Positions 7,600-17,081 of a stretch of 64,000 nucleotides of DNA are shown in pieces. A program made the translations under genes and the position numbers. The notes beneath the pieces were generated by a model. That model saw only the letters and a program-made list of their open reading frames with translations, was not told the DNA's origin and made no database searches. The first letter of the stretch is position 1. Each line of letters opens with the position of its first letter. This DNA comes from Streptomyces sp. GQFP (GTDB lineage: Bacteria; Actinomycetota; Actinomycetes; Streptomycetales; Streptomycetaceae), in contig NZ_CP089312.1 of assembly GCF_021545335.1 (NCBI RefSeq), forward strand, positions 1,364,001 through 1,428,000. Direction: 5' to 3'.

Positions 7600-9702
7600 G
7601 TGCTCGCCACCGTCACCCGGGCGACAACTCGCCGCCCGCTCACCGTCATTGCCGTCTGGGTGCTCTTTCTGCTGCTGGGGTTCGGTCTCGGGACCGGTGT
7701 CTTCGGCAAGCTGTCCGACGATGTTCCGGACGTTCCGGGGACCGAGTCCGAGGTGGCCGCCGCCTATCTCGACGGGGTGTCCCCGACCGGGGAGACCCTC
7801 ACCGGTGTCGTCGCCGGACTCGCCGTGTCCGACCCCGGGCTGCGGGCCCAAGTCGAGCGGGCCGTCGCCGAGTTGCGTGCCGTCGACGGTGTCGCCGCCG
7901 TGCCCGACCCGTACGTCACCGAGGGGCTCGTCGCCGAGGACGGGCGGGCCGTGATCATCCCTGTCACGTTGAAGAGCGGGCTCGACGACGATGCCGAGGA
8001 CTCCGTCATCGACTCGGCCGTCGATCGGATCGAGGCGATCGACGCTCCCGAAGTGCATGTCAGCGGCGGGCCGTTGCTCGGGAAGCAGTTGGGCGGGCAG
8101 GCACAAGAGGACGTCAAGAAGGCCGAGTTGATCTCCCTGCCGGTCGTGCTGGTGCTGCTGTTCGTCATCTTCGGCGGGCTGCGTGCCGCCGGGCTGCCCC
8201 TGCTCGTCGCCGTCAGTGGCATCGCGGGCGCGTTTCTCGCGCTGTTCCTCTTCAGCCAGGTCACCGACATCTCCGTGCACGCCATCCAGGTGACGACCAT
8301 GCTCGGGCTCGGACTCGCCGTCGACTACGCCCTGTTGATGGTGGTCCGGTTCAGGGAGGAGCGCCGGCACACCGACGACGTCGTCGAGGCCGTCCACCGA
8401 ACCGTCACCCGCGCCGGACGGACCGTGCTGTTCTCCGGGCTCACCGTCGCCGTCTGTCTGACCGGGCTGCTGATCTTCCCGAGCACCTTCCTGCGCAGCA
8501 TGGGGCTGGCCGTGGCCGCCGTGGTCGTCGTCGACATGCTGGCCGCGCTCACCCTGCTGCCCGCCCTGCTGACGCGGTTCGGCGCGAAGATCCCCCCGGC
8601 CAAGGTGCGGGCCGACGGTGAGGAGGGCAAGGTGTTCGCCCGGCTCGCCACCTTCGCCGCGCGCCGTCCGATCGCCGTGCTCGTGGCGGTCGTACCCGTG
8701 CTGCTCGTCCTCGCGCTGCCCGTGACCGGGATGAAGATCAACCTCGGGGACGCGACCCAGCTGCCGACCAGCAGCGAGGCACGGCAGTTGCAGGACACCG
8801 TACGGGCGCACTTCCCGCCCGGTGTCGGGGTCACGCCCATCACCGTCGTCCTGAAGCCGGGCGCCGACCCCGCGACCGCCGACCGGATCAGCGCCCTCTC
8901 GCCGACCACCCAGGCCCGTACGCTGCCCGGTGGGACGACCGTGCTGGAACTCCAGCCGAGCGGCAGCGTCGACGGGAAGGCCGCGACCGATCTCGTCGAG
9001 CGGATCAGGGACGTACGCGGTGCCGAGCCCGTCCAGGTCACCGGTCCCGCCGCGCAGCTGGTCGACTTCCGGGAGATGCTCGCCGACCGGGGGCCCTGGG
9101 CCGCCGTCACCGTCCTGATCGGGATCTTCGCGCTGCTGTTCGCCTTCACCGGGTCGGTGCTGATCCCGCTGCGGACCATCGCCACGACGCTGCTCAGCCT
9201 CGGTGCCGCGCTCGGTGTGGTCGTCTGGGTGTTCCAGGACGGGCATCTGGCCGGGCTCCTCGGCTCCGAGGAGCTGGGCTCGCTCAGCCTGACCGCGCCG
9301 CCGCTGATCATCGCGATCGCGTTCGGGCTGGCGATGGACTACGAGCTGTTCATCCTGGCCCGGATGCGCGAGGCCCGCGCCCAGAGCGGTGACGACCGTG
9401 AGGCCGTGGTGACCGGGCTGCGCCGCTCCGGCCGCGTCGTCACCTGCGCCGCGCTGCTGCTCGCCGTCGTCTTCGGCGCGTTCATGACGGGCGGCTTCGC
9501 GCCCATCCTGGAGATCGGGCTCGGGCTGACGCTGGCCGTGCTGATCGACGCGACGGTCGTACGGATGCTGCTGGTCCCGGCGACCATGGCGCTGCTGGGA
9601 CGCCGGGCCTGGTGGGCGCCGCCGCCGCTGCGCCGCGTGCACGACCGGTTCGGACTGCGCGAGGAGGCGCCGGTGCCGGAGCGGGTGACGGTCGACGCCT
9701 GA
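7600..9702 (+). CDS. MMPL/RND-family transporter
   Basis: About 700 aa integral membrane exporter of the MMPL branch of the RND superfamily, likely moving lipids, lipopeptides or drugs using the proton gradient. Two halves each have one TM, a large extracytoplasmic loop and a block of TMs. Typical signatures are GLGLAVDYALLMVVRFREE in the first half and AFGLAMDYELFILARMRE in the second. The GTG at 7600 was chosen over the in-frame GTG at 7588 because GGAGG precedes it by four bases and its product begins as family members do. A hairpin terminator follows. The substrate cannot be inferred. Confidence 0.92.
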   Translation: MLATVTRATTRRPLTVIAVWVLFLLLGFGLGTGVFGKLSDDVPDVPGTESEVAAAYLDGVSPTGETLTGVVAGLAVSDPGLRAQVERAVAELRAVDGVAAVPDPYVTEGLVAEDGRAVIIPVTLKSGLDDDAEDSVIDSAVDRIEAIDAPEVHVSGGPLLGKQLGGQAQEDVKKAELISLPVVLVLLFVIFGGLRAAGLPLLVAVSGIAGAFLALFLFSQVTDISVHAIQVTTMLGLGLAVDYALLMVVRFREERRHTDDVVEAVHRTVTRAGRTVLFSGLTVAVCLTGLLIFPSTFLRSMGLAVAAVVVVDMLAALTLLPALLTRFGAKIPPAKVRADGEEGKVFARLATFAARRPIAVLVAVVPVLLVLALPVTGMKINLGDATQLPTSSEARQLQDTVRAHFPPGVGVTPITVVLKPGADPATADRISALSPTTQARTLPGGTTVLELQPSGSVDGKAATDLVERIRDVRGAEPVQVTGPAAQLVDFREMLADRGPWAAVTVLIGIFALLFAFTGSVLIPLRTIATTLLSLGAALGVVVWVFQDGHLAGLLGSEELGSLSLTAPPLIIAIAFGLAMDYELFILARMREARAQSGDDREAVVTGLRRSGRVVTCAALLLAVVFGAFMTGGFAPILEIGLGLTLAVLIDATVVRMLLVPATMALLGRRAWWAPPPLRRVHDRFGLREEAPVPERVTVDA

Positions 9703-9715
9703 GCCTCCGGAGTGC

Positions 9716-9741
9716 GGGGCGGTCCCTGGTGGGGCCGCCCC
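9716..9741 (+). terminator. Hairpin terminator after the MMPL gene
   Basis: Arms GGGGCGGTCCC (9716-9726) and GGGGCCGCCCC (9731-9741) pair over 11 positions with one T-G wobble and a TGGT loop, 14 bases after the stop codon. There is no T tract, as is usual in Streptomyces. Confidence 0.7.
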
Positions 9742-9871
9742 CTTGGCGTGCTCTGGCGTCCTTACCTGAATCTCAGACGGTGAGCGCCCGTTTCAAAGAA
9801 CAAACCCATACAGAAAGCGCACCATGCATGCGCAGTATCGATCACTCCTGGTCATTTCAGAAAGGCGTGCC

Positions 9872-11116
9872 GTGGGCGTTCCGCACATATCGAACCCGTC
9901 CGAGCCGAGCGGACAGCAGCCATCGGCGTGGTCACGGCGCGGGGTCCTCGCCGTGCTCGGAGTCGTCCCGGCCGCCGTGCTCACCGGCTGCAGCAGCTCC
10001 GCCGACGCCTCGGCGGCGACCAAGGCGAGCGCGAGCGCCTCCGCGAAGGCCGCCAGGAAGGCCGTCGTCACCGTCACCCCGGCCGACGGCACCCAGCACG
10101 CCGACTTCGCCGCCCCCGTCGAGGTCACCGTCACCGACGGCACCCTCACCTCCGTCACGGTCACCGGCGGGGACGGCAGCGTGCTGGCCGGGGCCCTGGA
10201 CGCGGCCCGTACGAAGTGGACGTCCACCGGGAACCCGTACTCCGGGACGACGTACAAGGTGTCCGCGCAGGTCACCGACGCCGCCACGCACACCGCGACC
10301 TTCACCACCGCCTCGCCCTCCGCGACCTTCGTCGGGTACTTCACGCCGGAGGCCGACTCCACCTCCGGTGTCGGTATGCCGGTGTCGATCAACTTCACGG
10401 AGGCGGTCACCGACCGGGCCGCCGTCCAGAAGGCGATCACCGTGACCGCCGAACCGGCCGTCGAGGTGGTCGGGCACTGGTTCAGCGACACCCGGCTCGA
10501 CTTCCGGCCGGAGACCTACTGGGCCGCCGGTACGAAGATCACGCTCGGGCTGCGACTCAAGGATGTCGAGGGCGCGGACGGGGTCTACGGCACCCAGTCC
10601 AAGGACGTCACCTTCCACATCGGCCGCGAGCAGATCAGCACGGTCGACCTGGCCGCGAAGACCATGACCGTCCAGCGGGACGGCGCGACCACGGCCACCT
10701 ATCCCGTCTCCGGCGGCGACGCCGAGCACACCACCTGGTCCGGGATCATGGTGATCAGCGAGCGGTTCAAGCAGACCCGGATGGAGTCCTCGACGGTCGG
10801 GCTCGGCGACGAGTACGACATCTCCGACGTCCCGCACGCCCAGCGCCTGACCACGTCCGGCACCTTCGTGCACGGCAACTACTGGGCCTCGACCTCGGTG
10901 TTCGGCAGCACCAACACCAGCCACGGCTGCGTCGGCCTGCACGACACGAAGGGCGCGAACGACACCTCCGTACCGGGCTACAAGTTCTACGACAGCTCGA
11001 TGCTCGGGGACGTGGTGATCGTCAAGAACTCGGGCGAGGTGACGGTGGACCCCGCCAACGGCCTCAACGGCTGGAACCTGTCCTGGGCGGACTGGAAGGC
11101 GGGCAGCGCGGTTTAG
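9872..11116 (+). CDS. L,D-transpeptidase lipoprotein (YkuD, Ig-like)
   Basis: 414 aa enzyme predicted to form 3-3 cross-links in peptidoglycan. The GTG at 9872 is preceded by AAAGG with a six-base gap; an ATG 16 codons earlier is in frame but has no ribosome site. The N-terminus has the twin-arginine-like SRRGVLAVLG and lipobox VLTGC at Cys40, so it is an exported lipoprotein. Ala/Ser linker, then two Ig-like domains (about 60-270), then a YkuD catalytic domain with the motif NTSHGCVGLHD near residue 350 holding the nucleophilic Cys, and an upstream His in TFVHGNYW. This matches actinobacterial Ldt proteins in length and order. It stands alone between transporter and glucanase genes. Confidence 0.93.
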   Translation: MGVPHISNPSEPSGQQPSAWSRRGVLAVLGVVPAAVLTGCSSSADASAATKASASASAKAARKAVVTVTPADGTQHADFAAPVEVTVTDGTLTSVTVTGGDGSVLAGALDAARTKWTSTGNPYSGTTYKVSAQVTDAATHTATFTTASPSATFVGYFTPEADSTSGVGMPVSINFTEAVTDRAAVQKAITVTAEPAVEVVGHWFSDTRLDFRPETYWAAGTKITLGLRLKDVEGADGVYGTQSKDVTFHIGREQISTVDLAAKTMTVQRDGATTATYPVSGGDAEHTTWSGIMVISERFKQTRMESSTVGLGDEYDISDVPHAQRLTTSGTFVHGNYWASTSVFGSTNTSHGCVGLHDTKGANDTSVPGYKFYDSSMLGDVVIVKNSGEVTVDPANGLNGWNLSWADWKAGSAV

Positions 11117-11179
11117 CACGTATGCGGTGTTCATGACGTGAACTTCCGCGCCAGGAAAGGACTTTCCCTGCTTTAAGTC

Positions 11180-11233
11180 TTGACGGCCCCGGTACCGGAG
11201 AGCACATTGGGCCCACTTTGAGAGCGCTCTCAA
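11180..11233 (+). promoter_or_regulatory. Laminarinase promoter region with LacI-type operator
   Basis: A perfect 16-base palindrome TTGAGAGCGCTCTCAA lies at 11218-11233, about 50 bases before the GH16 start. It closely resembles operators of LacI-family sugar repressors in Streptomyces (CebR-like boxes with a central AGCGCT). A possible -35 TTGACG is at 11180-11185 with a weak -10 CACATT 17 bases on, which would place the palindrome next to the transcription start. No LacI-family gene lies in the window, so the regulator is elsewhere. Confidence 0.7.
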
Positions 11234-11283
11234 GCCTTCTCGAAGACACCCGCGCTCACTTCTCCGTACCGAGAGGCACCCCC

Positions 11284-12675
11284 ATGAGTGAAACCTCCGG
11301 CATACCCAGACGGCGACGGGCTCTCGTCGCCGTCCTGAGCACCCTCGGTCTGGCCGCCGCCGTGGCGACGGCGGCCACCCTCCCCGCCGGCGCCTCCGCG
11401 CCCACACCCCCCACCGGCTGGACGCAGGTCTTCGTCGACGACTTCGACGGCACCGCCGGGACCGGCGTCTCCACCACCAACTGGCAGTACGCGACCGGGA
11501 CTTCGTATCCCGGCGGGCCGGCCAACTGGGGCACCGGCGAGATCGAGACGATGACGAACAGCACCAACAACGTCTCGCTCGACGGCAGCGGCAACCTCCG
11601 CATCACCCCGATCCGCGACTCCGCCGGCAACTGGACCTCGGGCCGCATCGAGACCAACCGCACCGACTTCCAGCCCCCGGCGGGCGGCAAGTTGCGCGTG
11701 GAGGCCCGCCTCCAGGTGCCGAACGTCACCGGCGCTTCCGCGCTCGGCTACTGGCCCGCCTTCTGGATGCTCGGGTCACCCTACCGGGGCAACTACCAGA
11801 ACTGGCCGAGCGTCGGCGAGATCGACATCATGGAGAACACCCAGGGCCTCAACACCATTTGGGGCACCCTGCACTGCGGTACGAGCCCGGGCGGCCCCTG
11901 CAACGAGACGACCGGCCTCGGCTCCACGACCACCTGCACCGGCACCACCTGCCAGGCCGGCTTCCACACGTACAGCATGGAGTGGGACCGCTCGGTGAGC
12001 CCGGAGGCGATCCGTTTCTACGTCGACGGCACCAACTACCACACGGTGACCGCGAACCAGGTCGACGCGACGACCTGGTCGAACGCCACGAACCACGGCT
12101 TCTTCATCATCCTGAACGTGGCGATGGGCGGCGCCTTCCCGGCCGCGTTCGGCGGCGGCCCCGACGCCAACACGGTCTCCGGGCGCCCGATGGTCGTCGA
12201 CTACGTCCAGGTGCTCCAGTCGACCACCGGCGGCGGTACGACCACTCCCCCGCCGACCGGCTCCCGGGACGCGTACAGCGCGATCCAGGCCGAGTCGTAC
12301 AACAGCCAGTCGGGCACCCTCACGGAGACCACCACCGACACCGGCGGCGGCCAGAACATCGGCTCGCTCGCCAACGGCGACTGGGCGCTCTACCAGGGCG
12401 TCAACTTCGGTTCCACGGCGGCCACCCAGTTCGTCGCCCGGGTCGCGAGCGGCGCGAACTCGGGCGTGAGCGGGCTGGTCGAGGTGCGTCTCGACAGCCG
12501 TACGAACACACCGATCGGCAGCTTCTCGATCGGCAACACGGGCGGCTGGCAGAGCTGGCGGACGGTACCGGCGAACATCAGCTCCGTCACCGGCACCCAT
12601 GACGTCTACCTGACCTTCACCAGCGGCCAGGCGCAGGACTTCGTGAACGTGAACTGGTTCAACTTCGGTCACTGA
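11284..12675 (+). CDS. Secreted endo-1,3-beta-glucanase (GH16 + CBM6)
   Basis: 463 aa extracellular laminarinase hydrolysing 1,3-beta-glucans. ATG 11284 is preceded by GAGAGG. A Sec signal peptide (RRRR, then LVAVLSTLGLAAAVATAA, cleavage near ASA) is followed by a GH16 domain (about 45-320) with catalytic motif GEIDIMEN near residue 180, which contains nucleophile and acid/base Glu. A TTPPPTG linker leads to a C-terminal CBM6 (about 330-463) beginning AIQAESYNSQSG. The upstream palindrome implies repression lifted by glucan breakdown products. Terminator follows. Confidence 0.95.
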   Translation: MSETSGIPRRRRALVAVLSTLGLAAAVATAATLPAGASAPTPPTGWTQVFVDDFDGTAGTGVSTTNWQYATGTSYPGGPANWGTGEIETMTNSTNNVSLDGSGNLRITPIRDSAGNWTSGRIETNRTDFQPPAGGKLRVEARLQVPNVTGASALGYWPAFWMLGSPYRGNYQNWPSVGEIDIMENTQGLNTIWGTLHCGTSPGGPCNETTGLGSTTTCTGTTCQAGFHTYSMEWDRSVSPEAIRFYVDGTNYHTVTANQVDATTWSNATNHGFFIILNVAMGGAFPAAFGGGPDANTVSGRPMVVDYVQVLQSTTGGGTTTPPPTGSRDAYSAIQAESYNSQSGTLTETTTDTGGGQNIGSLANGDWALYQGVNFGSTAATQFVARVASGANSGVSGLVEVRLDSRTNTPIGSFSIGNTGGWQSWRTVPANISSVTGTHDVYLTFTSGQAQDFVNVNWFNFGH

Positions 12676-12699
12676 TACGGAGGTTGTACGAGCGTTGCC

Positions 12700-12729
12700 G
12701 GAGGGGCGGGCCATCAGGTCCGCCCCTCC
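12700..12729. terminator. Bidirectional hairpin between GH16 and AraC-type genes
   Basis: Arms GGAGGGGCGGGCC (12700-12712) and GGTCCGCCCCTCC (12717-12729) pair over 13 positions with one wobble and an ATCA loop. It sits between convergent genes and is followed by a short pyrimidine stretch, so it can serve both. Confidence 0.75.
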
Positions 12730-12745
12730 TTCCTTTCCGTCTCCC

Positions 12746-13681
12746 TCAGCGCAGCTCCGCGCGGAACGCCACCGGCGTGGTCCCCGTGTGGAGTTGGAAG
12801 AACTTGGAGAAGTTCGCCGCGTCGGGAAAGCCGACGGCCACGCCCACCCGTCCGATCGGCAGGGAGGTGTGGGCCAGCAGCCGCTTCGCCTCCAGGACCA
12901 CGCGCTTGTCGATGAACCCCTTGGGCGTCTCACCGGTCGCGGCGCGCACCGCGCGGACGAGGGTGCGCCGGGAGTAACCGAGGGCGTCGGCATACGCGCT
13001 GACGCTGTGATTGGTGGCGAAGCCCTTCTCCACCGCGTCCCTGAACAGGGTGAAGGTGGTGTCCGTCCGGCCGCGCGCCGCCTCCGCCGAACTCGTCGCG
13101 AGATGGGACAGGCGCAGCAGGAACGCCGTGAGGGAGTGGCGCAGTACCGAGGTGTGCACGCCTATCGGGAGGGTGGCCGTGTCCTCGTACTCTCGGCCCA
13201 GTTGCGCCAAGGCCGTCTGCAGGCCCGCGAGTTGGGGAGCGTCCGGGCGCAGCAGCGGCGGCAGGTCGTAGCGGTAGAGGCCGGTCGCCTCGACGGTGGC
13301 GCGGGGCAGGAAGCCGGGTTGCATGGTGAGGACGGTGCCGTGGTACTCGCTGGTGCGGGAGAAGCGGTGGACCTGACCCGGGCGGATCCACAGCAGGTCG
13401 CCCGCTGTCACCTCGTACTCGGCGAAGTCGATCATGTGGGTCACCGGGCCCTCGTCAAACAGCATCACGATGTGGAAGTCGATGCGGTGGACGCGGTCGA
13501 GCGGGGCGTCCTCGTGCCAGGTGCGGTCGGGTGACATCGAGCCGACCTGCATGCCCACGCCCAGGACGCTCAGACCGACCGGGAAGGGAAACGTCCTGAT
13601 GCCGTCGCCGTCCCGGAGAGTGCCCCGGGCGGTGTCTTGGGTGGTGCCTTGGGTGGCGCCTTGGGTGGTTCTGTCCGCCAT
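12746..13681 (-). CDS. AraC-family transcriptional regulator
   Basis: 311 aa regulator with N-terminal cupin-like ligand domain (AraC_binding, about 45-180, including HIVMLFDEG and WIRPGQVHRF) and C-terminal double HTH (about 205-311, with YSRRTLVRAVRAATGETPK and the signature GFPDAANFSKFFQLHTGTTP). Start ATG at 13681 has GAAGGA just upstream. The frame stays open much further into the antisense of the transketolase gene, but that extension has no ribosome site or homology. It is divergent from tkt with 156 bases between, so it may control itself, the pentose-phosphate operon, or both. Confidence 0.92.
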   Translation of the reverse strand: MADRTTQGATQGTTQDTARGTLRDGDGIRTFPFPVGLSVLGVGMQVGSMSPDRTWHEDAPLDRVHRIDFHIVMLFDEGPVTHMIDFAEYEVTAGDLLWIRPGQVHRFSRTSEYHGTVLTMQPGFLPRATVEATGLYRYDLPPLLRPDAPQLAGLQTALAQLGREYEDTATLPIGVHTSVLRHSLTAFLLRLSHLATSSAEAARGRTDTTFTLFRDAVEKGFATNHSVSAYADALGYSRRTLVRAVRAATGETPKGFIDKRVVLEAKRLLAHTSLPIGRVGVAVGFPDAANFSKFFQLHTGTTPVAFRAELR

Positions 13682-13759
13682 GTCCTTCTCTTGCCGACTC
13701 GGCCCCGCTGTCCGTGTCCCACTTTCACCAAAGGGTGACACACAGGCACCTGGCCTCGT

Positions 13760-13774
13760 AAAAGTCAGACTTTT
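13760..13774. promoter_or_regulatory. AT-rich palindrome in the AraC-tkt divergent promoter region
   Basis: AAAAGTCAGACTTTT is a perfect 15-base palindrome about a central A, in an otherwise GC-rich gap and 63 bases before the tkt start codon. It is a plausible operator or the core of a promoter for the pentose-phosphate operon. No factor can be assigned from sequence alone. Confidence 0.45.
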
Positions 13775-13837
13775 AAGTTTGAACACGCCCGAGCAGTTCG
13801 TAGCGGTTCGCACCGCCCTATCGAGGATTTCTTGAAG

Positions 13838-15913
13838 ATGACGCCGCAGACATCCGACAGCCTCCAGTGGACCGATCTCGACCGACGTGCCGTCGACACA
13901 GCCCGTGTACTCGCGGCCGACGCCGTGCAGAAGGTCGGCAACGGGCACCCCGGCACGGCGATGAGCCTGGCCCCCGCCGCGTACACGATCTTTCAGAAGG
14001 TGATGCGACACGACCCCGCGGATCCCGAGTGGACCGGCCGTGACCGCTTCGTCCTCTCCCCGGGCCACACGTCGCTGACCCTCTACACCCAGCTGTTCCT
14101 GTCCGGGTACGAGCTGGAACTGGACGACCTCAAGGCCTTCCGGACGCACGGTTCGAAGACCCCGGGTCATCCCGAGTACGGCCACACGGCCGGTGTGGAG
14201 ACGACCACCGGCCCCCTCGGTCAGGGCGTCGCCAACGCGGTCGGCATGGCGATGGCCGCCCGTTACGAGCGCGGCCTCTTCGACCCCGAGGCGCCGGAGG
14301 GTACCTCCCCCTTCGACCACACCGTCTGGGCGATCGTCTCGGACGGCGACCTGGAGGAGGGCATCTCCGCCGAGGCCTCCTCGCTGGCGGGTCATCAGAA
14401 GCTCGGCAACCTCGTCTTCGTCTACGACGACAACCACATCTCCATCGAGGGCGACACGGCGACGGCGTTCTCCGAGGACGTGCTCAAGCGGTACGAGGCG
14501 TACGGCTGGCAGGTGCAGCGGATCGAGCCCGAACTCGGCGGCGACATCGACGTACACGCGCTGTACACGGCGCTCAAGGAGGCGCAGGCCGAGACCGCGC
14601 GCCCCTCGATCATCGCGATGCGCACGATCATCGCCTGGCCCGCCCCGAACGCCCAGAACACCGAGGCCTCCCACGGCTCGGCCCTCGGCGCCGAGGAGAT
14701 AGCGGCCACCAAGCGTCTGCTGGGCTTCGACCCGTCGCTCTCCTTCGAGGTCGCCGACGAGGTCCTCGCCCACTCCCGCCGGGCCCTCGACCGGGGCGCC
14801 GAGGCGCACGCGGCCTGGGACAAGCGGCTCGCCGAGTGGCGTACCGCCAACCCCGAGCGCGCGCAGCTGTTTGACCGGGTCGTCGCAGGTCAGCTGCCCG
14901 AGGGCTGGGAGGACGCGCTGCCGGTGTTCGAGGAGGGCACGTCAGTCGCCACGCGTGCCGCGTCCGGCAAGGTGCTCCAGGCGCTGGGCCCGGTCCTGCC
15001 CGAGCTGTGGGGCGGCTCGGCCGACCTGGCCGGCTCGAACAACACGACGATCGACAAGACGTCCTCCTTCCTCCCCGCGGGCAACCCGCTCCCGGAGGCG
15101 GACCCGTACGGCCGTACCGTCCACTTCGGTATCCGTGAGCACTCGATGGCCGCCGAGATGAACGGCATCGCGCTGCACGGCAACACCCGTATCTACGGCG
15201 GCACCTTCCTGGTCTTCTCCGATTACATGCGGAACGCCGTACGGCTGTCGGCGCTGATGCAGTTGCCCGTGACGTACGTGTGGACGCACGACTCCATAGG
15301 CCTCGGCGAGGACGGCCCGACGCACCAGCCGGTCGAGCACCTGGCCTCGCTGCGCGCGATCCCGGGGCTGAACATCGTGCGCCCGGCCGACGCCAACGAG
15401 ACGTCCGTAGCCTGGGCCGAGATCCTCAGGCGGCACGCCACGAACCCGGCCCCGCACGGCCTCGCTCTCACCCGTCAGGGTGTACCGACGTACGCCAGGA
15501 ACGAGGACGCCGCGAAGGGCGGCTACGTCCTCCGCGAGGCGTCGACCGGTACCCCGGACGTCGTGCTGATCGCCACCGGCTCCGAGGTCCAACTCGCCGT
15601 CGCGGCACGCGAGGCACTGGAAGCCGAGGGTGTGGGTACCCGTGTGGTGTCGATGCCGTCCGTGGAGTGGTTCGAGGAGCAGCCGCGCGAGTACCGCGAG
15701 AGCGTCCTGCCGCCGTCCGTGAAGGCACGCGTGGCGGTCGAGGCCGGGATCGGTCTGACCTGGTACCGGTACGTCGGTGACCACGGACGCATCGTCTCCC
15801 TCGAACACTTCGGCGCCTCCGCCGACGCCAAGACCCTGTTCGCCGAGTTCGGCTTCACCCCCGAGAACGTGGCCCAGGCCGCGCGGGAATCACTTGCCAC
15901 CGCCCGCGGTTGA
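13838..15913 (+). CDS. tkt: Transketolase
   Basis: 691 aa thiamine-diphosphate enzyme moving two-carbon units between sugar phosphates. The N-terminal pyrophosphate domain has [16 protein letters not shown] and the TPP motif [13 protein letters not shown]; the central pyrimidine domain has [18 protein letters not shown] and [18 protein letters not shown]; the C-terminal domain has [12 protein letters not shown]. Length is normal. ATG 13838 has GAGGA about ten bases upstream; a TTG two codons earlier is an alternative. First gene of a compact pentose-phosphate operon. Confidence 0.97.
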   Translation: MTPQTSDSLQWTDLDRRAVDTARVLAADAVQKVGNGHPGTAMSLAPAAYTIFQKVMRHDPADPEWTGRDRFVLSPGHTSLTLYTQLFLSGYELELDDLKAFRTHGSKTPGHPEYGHTAGVETTTGPLGQGVANAVGMAMAARYERGLFDPEAPEGTSPFDHTVWAIVSDGDLEEGISAEASSLAGHQKLGNLVFVYDDNHISIEGDTATAFSEDVLKRYEAYGWQVQRIEPELGGDIDVHALYTALKEAQAETARPSIIAMRTIIAWPAPNAQNTEASHGSALGAEEIAATKRLLGFDPSLSFEVADEVLAHSRRALDRGAEAHAAWDKRLAEWRTANPERAQLFDRVVAGQLPEGWEDALPVFEEGTSVATRAASGKVLQALGPVLPELWGGSADLAGSNNTTIDKTSSFLPAGNPLPEADPYGRTVHFGIREHSMAAEMNGIALHGNTRIYGGTFLVFSDYMRNAVRLSALMQLPVTYVWTHDSIGLGEDGPTHQPVEHLASLRAIPGLNIVRPADANETSVAWAEILRRHATNPAPHGLALTRQGVPTYARNEDAAKGGYVLREASTGTPDVVLIATGSEVQLAVAAREALEAEGVGTRVVSMPSVEWFEEQPREYRESVLPPSVKARVAVEAGIGLTWYRYVGDHGRIVSLEHFGASADAKTLFAEFGFTPENVAQAARESLATARG

Positions 15914-15932
15914 TCCGATCGCCAGAAGGAAG

Positions 15933-17081
15933 ATGATCATAGTGACCACCGAAACGACCACCACCGCGGGAACCCTGAAGCGCCTCTCCGACGAGGGCGT
16001 CTCGATCTGGCTGGACGACCTGTCCCGCAAGCGCATCACGTCCGGCAACCTGGCCGACCTCATCGACACCCACCACGTGGTCGGCGTGACCACCAACCCG
16101 TCGATCTTCCAGGCCGCCATCGGCTCCGGCGAGGGGTACGAGGAGCAGCTCGCCGACCTCGCCGCGCGCAGGGTCACGGTCGACGAGGCCGTACGGATGA
16201 TGACGACCGCCGATGTCCGCGCCGCCGCCGACATCCTGCGCCCGGTGTACGACGCCACAGCCGGACGGGACGGCCGCGTCTCCATCGAGGTCGACCCGCG
16301 GCTCGCCCATGAGACGGCGGCGACGATCGCCGAGGCCAAGCAGCTGGCCTGGCTGGTCGACCGGCCCAACGTGATGATCAAGATCCCGGCGACGAAGGCC
16401 GGTCTCCCGGCGATCACCGAGGTCATCGGCCTCGGGATCAGCGTCAACGTCACGCTGATCTTCTCGCTGGAGCGCTACCGCGAGGTCATGGCCGCCTATC
16501 TGGCCGGCCTGGAGAAGGCGCAGGCCAAGGGCCTCGACCTGGCGAACATCCACTCCGTCGCCTCCTTCTTCGTCTCCCGCGTCGACTCCGAGATCGACAA
16601 GCGCCTGACGGTCCTCGGCACGGCCGATGCCCTCGCCCTCAAGGGCAAGGCTGCGCTGGCCAACGCGCGGCTCGCCTACGAGGCGTACGAGGAGGTCTTC
16701 GGCGGTGACCGGTGGACCGCCCTCGGCGGCGCCCACGCCAACAAGCAGCGTCCGCTGTGGGCCTCGACCGGCGTCAAGGACCCCGCGTACAAGGACACCC
16801 TGTACGTCGACGAGCTGGTCGCGCCCGGCACCGTCAACACCATGCCGGAGGCCACCCTCGCCGCCACCGCCGACCACGGCGACATCCACGGCGACGCGGT
16901 GAGCGGCGGTTACGCCCAGGCCCGTGCCGATCTCGCGGCCGTCGAGGGGCTCGGGATCTCGTACGACGAGGTCGTGAAGCAGCTGGAGGACGAGGGTGTC
17001 GCGAAGTTCGCGATCGCCTGGAACGACCTGCTCGACGCCGTGACGAAGTCGCTGAACAGCAAGGGAGTTGACGGGGAATGA
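15933..17081 (+). CDS. tal: Transaldolase
   Basis: 382 aa actinobacterial-type transaldolase moving a dihydroxyacetone unit between sedoheptulose 7-phosphate and glyceraldehyde 3-phosphate. It has [12 protein letters not shown] near the N-terminus, the Schiff-base Lys in [12 protein letters not shown], and [17 protein letters not shown] 15933 was chosen by resemblance to the known S. coelicolor paralogue start; a GTG at 15942 has better spacing from AAGGAAG and is equally possible. Its stop overlaps the zwf start as ATGA. Confidence 0.96.
   Translation: MIIVTTETTTTAGTLKRLSDEGVSIWLDDLSRKRITSGNLADLIDTHHVVGVTTNPSIFQAAIGSGEGYEEQLADLAARRVTVDEAVRMMTTADVRAAADILRPVYDATAGRDGRVSIEVDPRLAHETAATIAEAKQLAWLVDRPNVMIKIPATKAGLPAITEVIGLGISVNVTLIFSLERYREVMAAYLAGLEKAQAKGLDLANIHSVASFFVSRVDSEIDKRLTVLGTADALALKGKAALANARLAYEAYEEVFGGDRWTALGGAHANKQRPLWASTGVKDPAYKDTLYVDELVAPGTVNTMPEATLAATADHGDIHGDAVSGGYAQARADLAAVEGLGISYDEVVKQLEDEGVAKFAIAWNDLLDAVTKSLNSKGVDGE

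Noticed and set aside
7420..9642. 740-codon minus-strand open frame opposite the MMPL gene
   Set aside because: Rich in Gly, Asp, Gln and His with no motif; mirror of MMPL codon bias.
13682..14809. N-terminal extension of the AraC-family gene through the tkt region
   Set aside because: The extra residues are antisense to transketolase and show no homology; ATG 13681 has its own ribosome site and family-like start.
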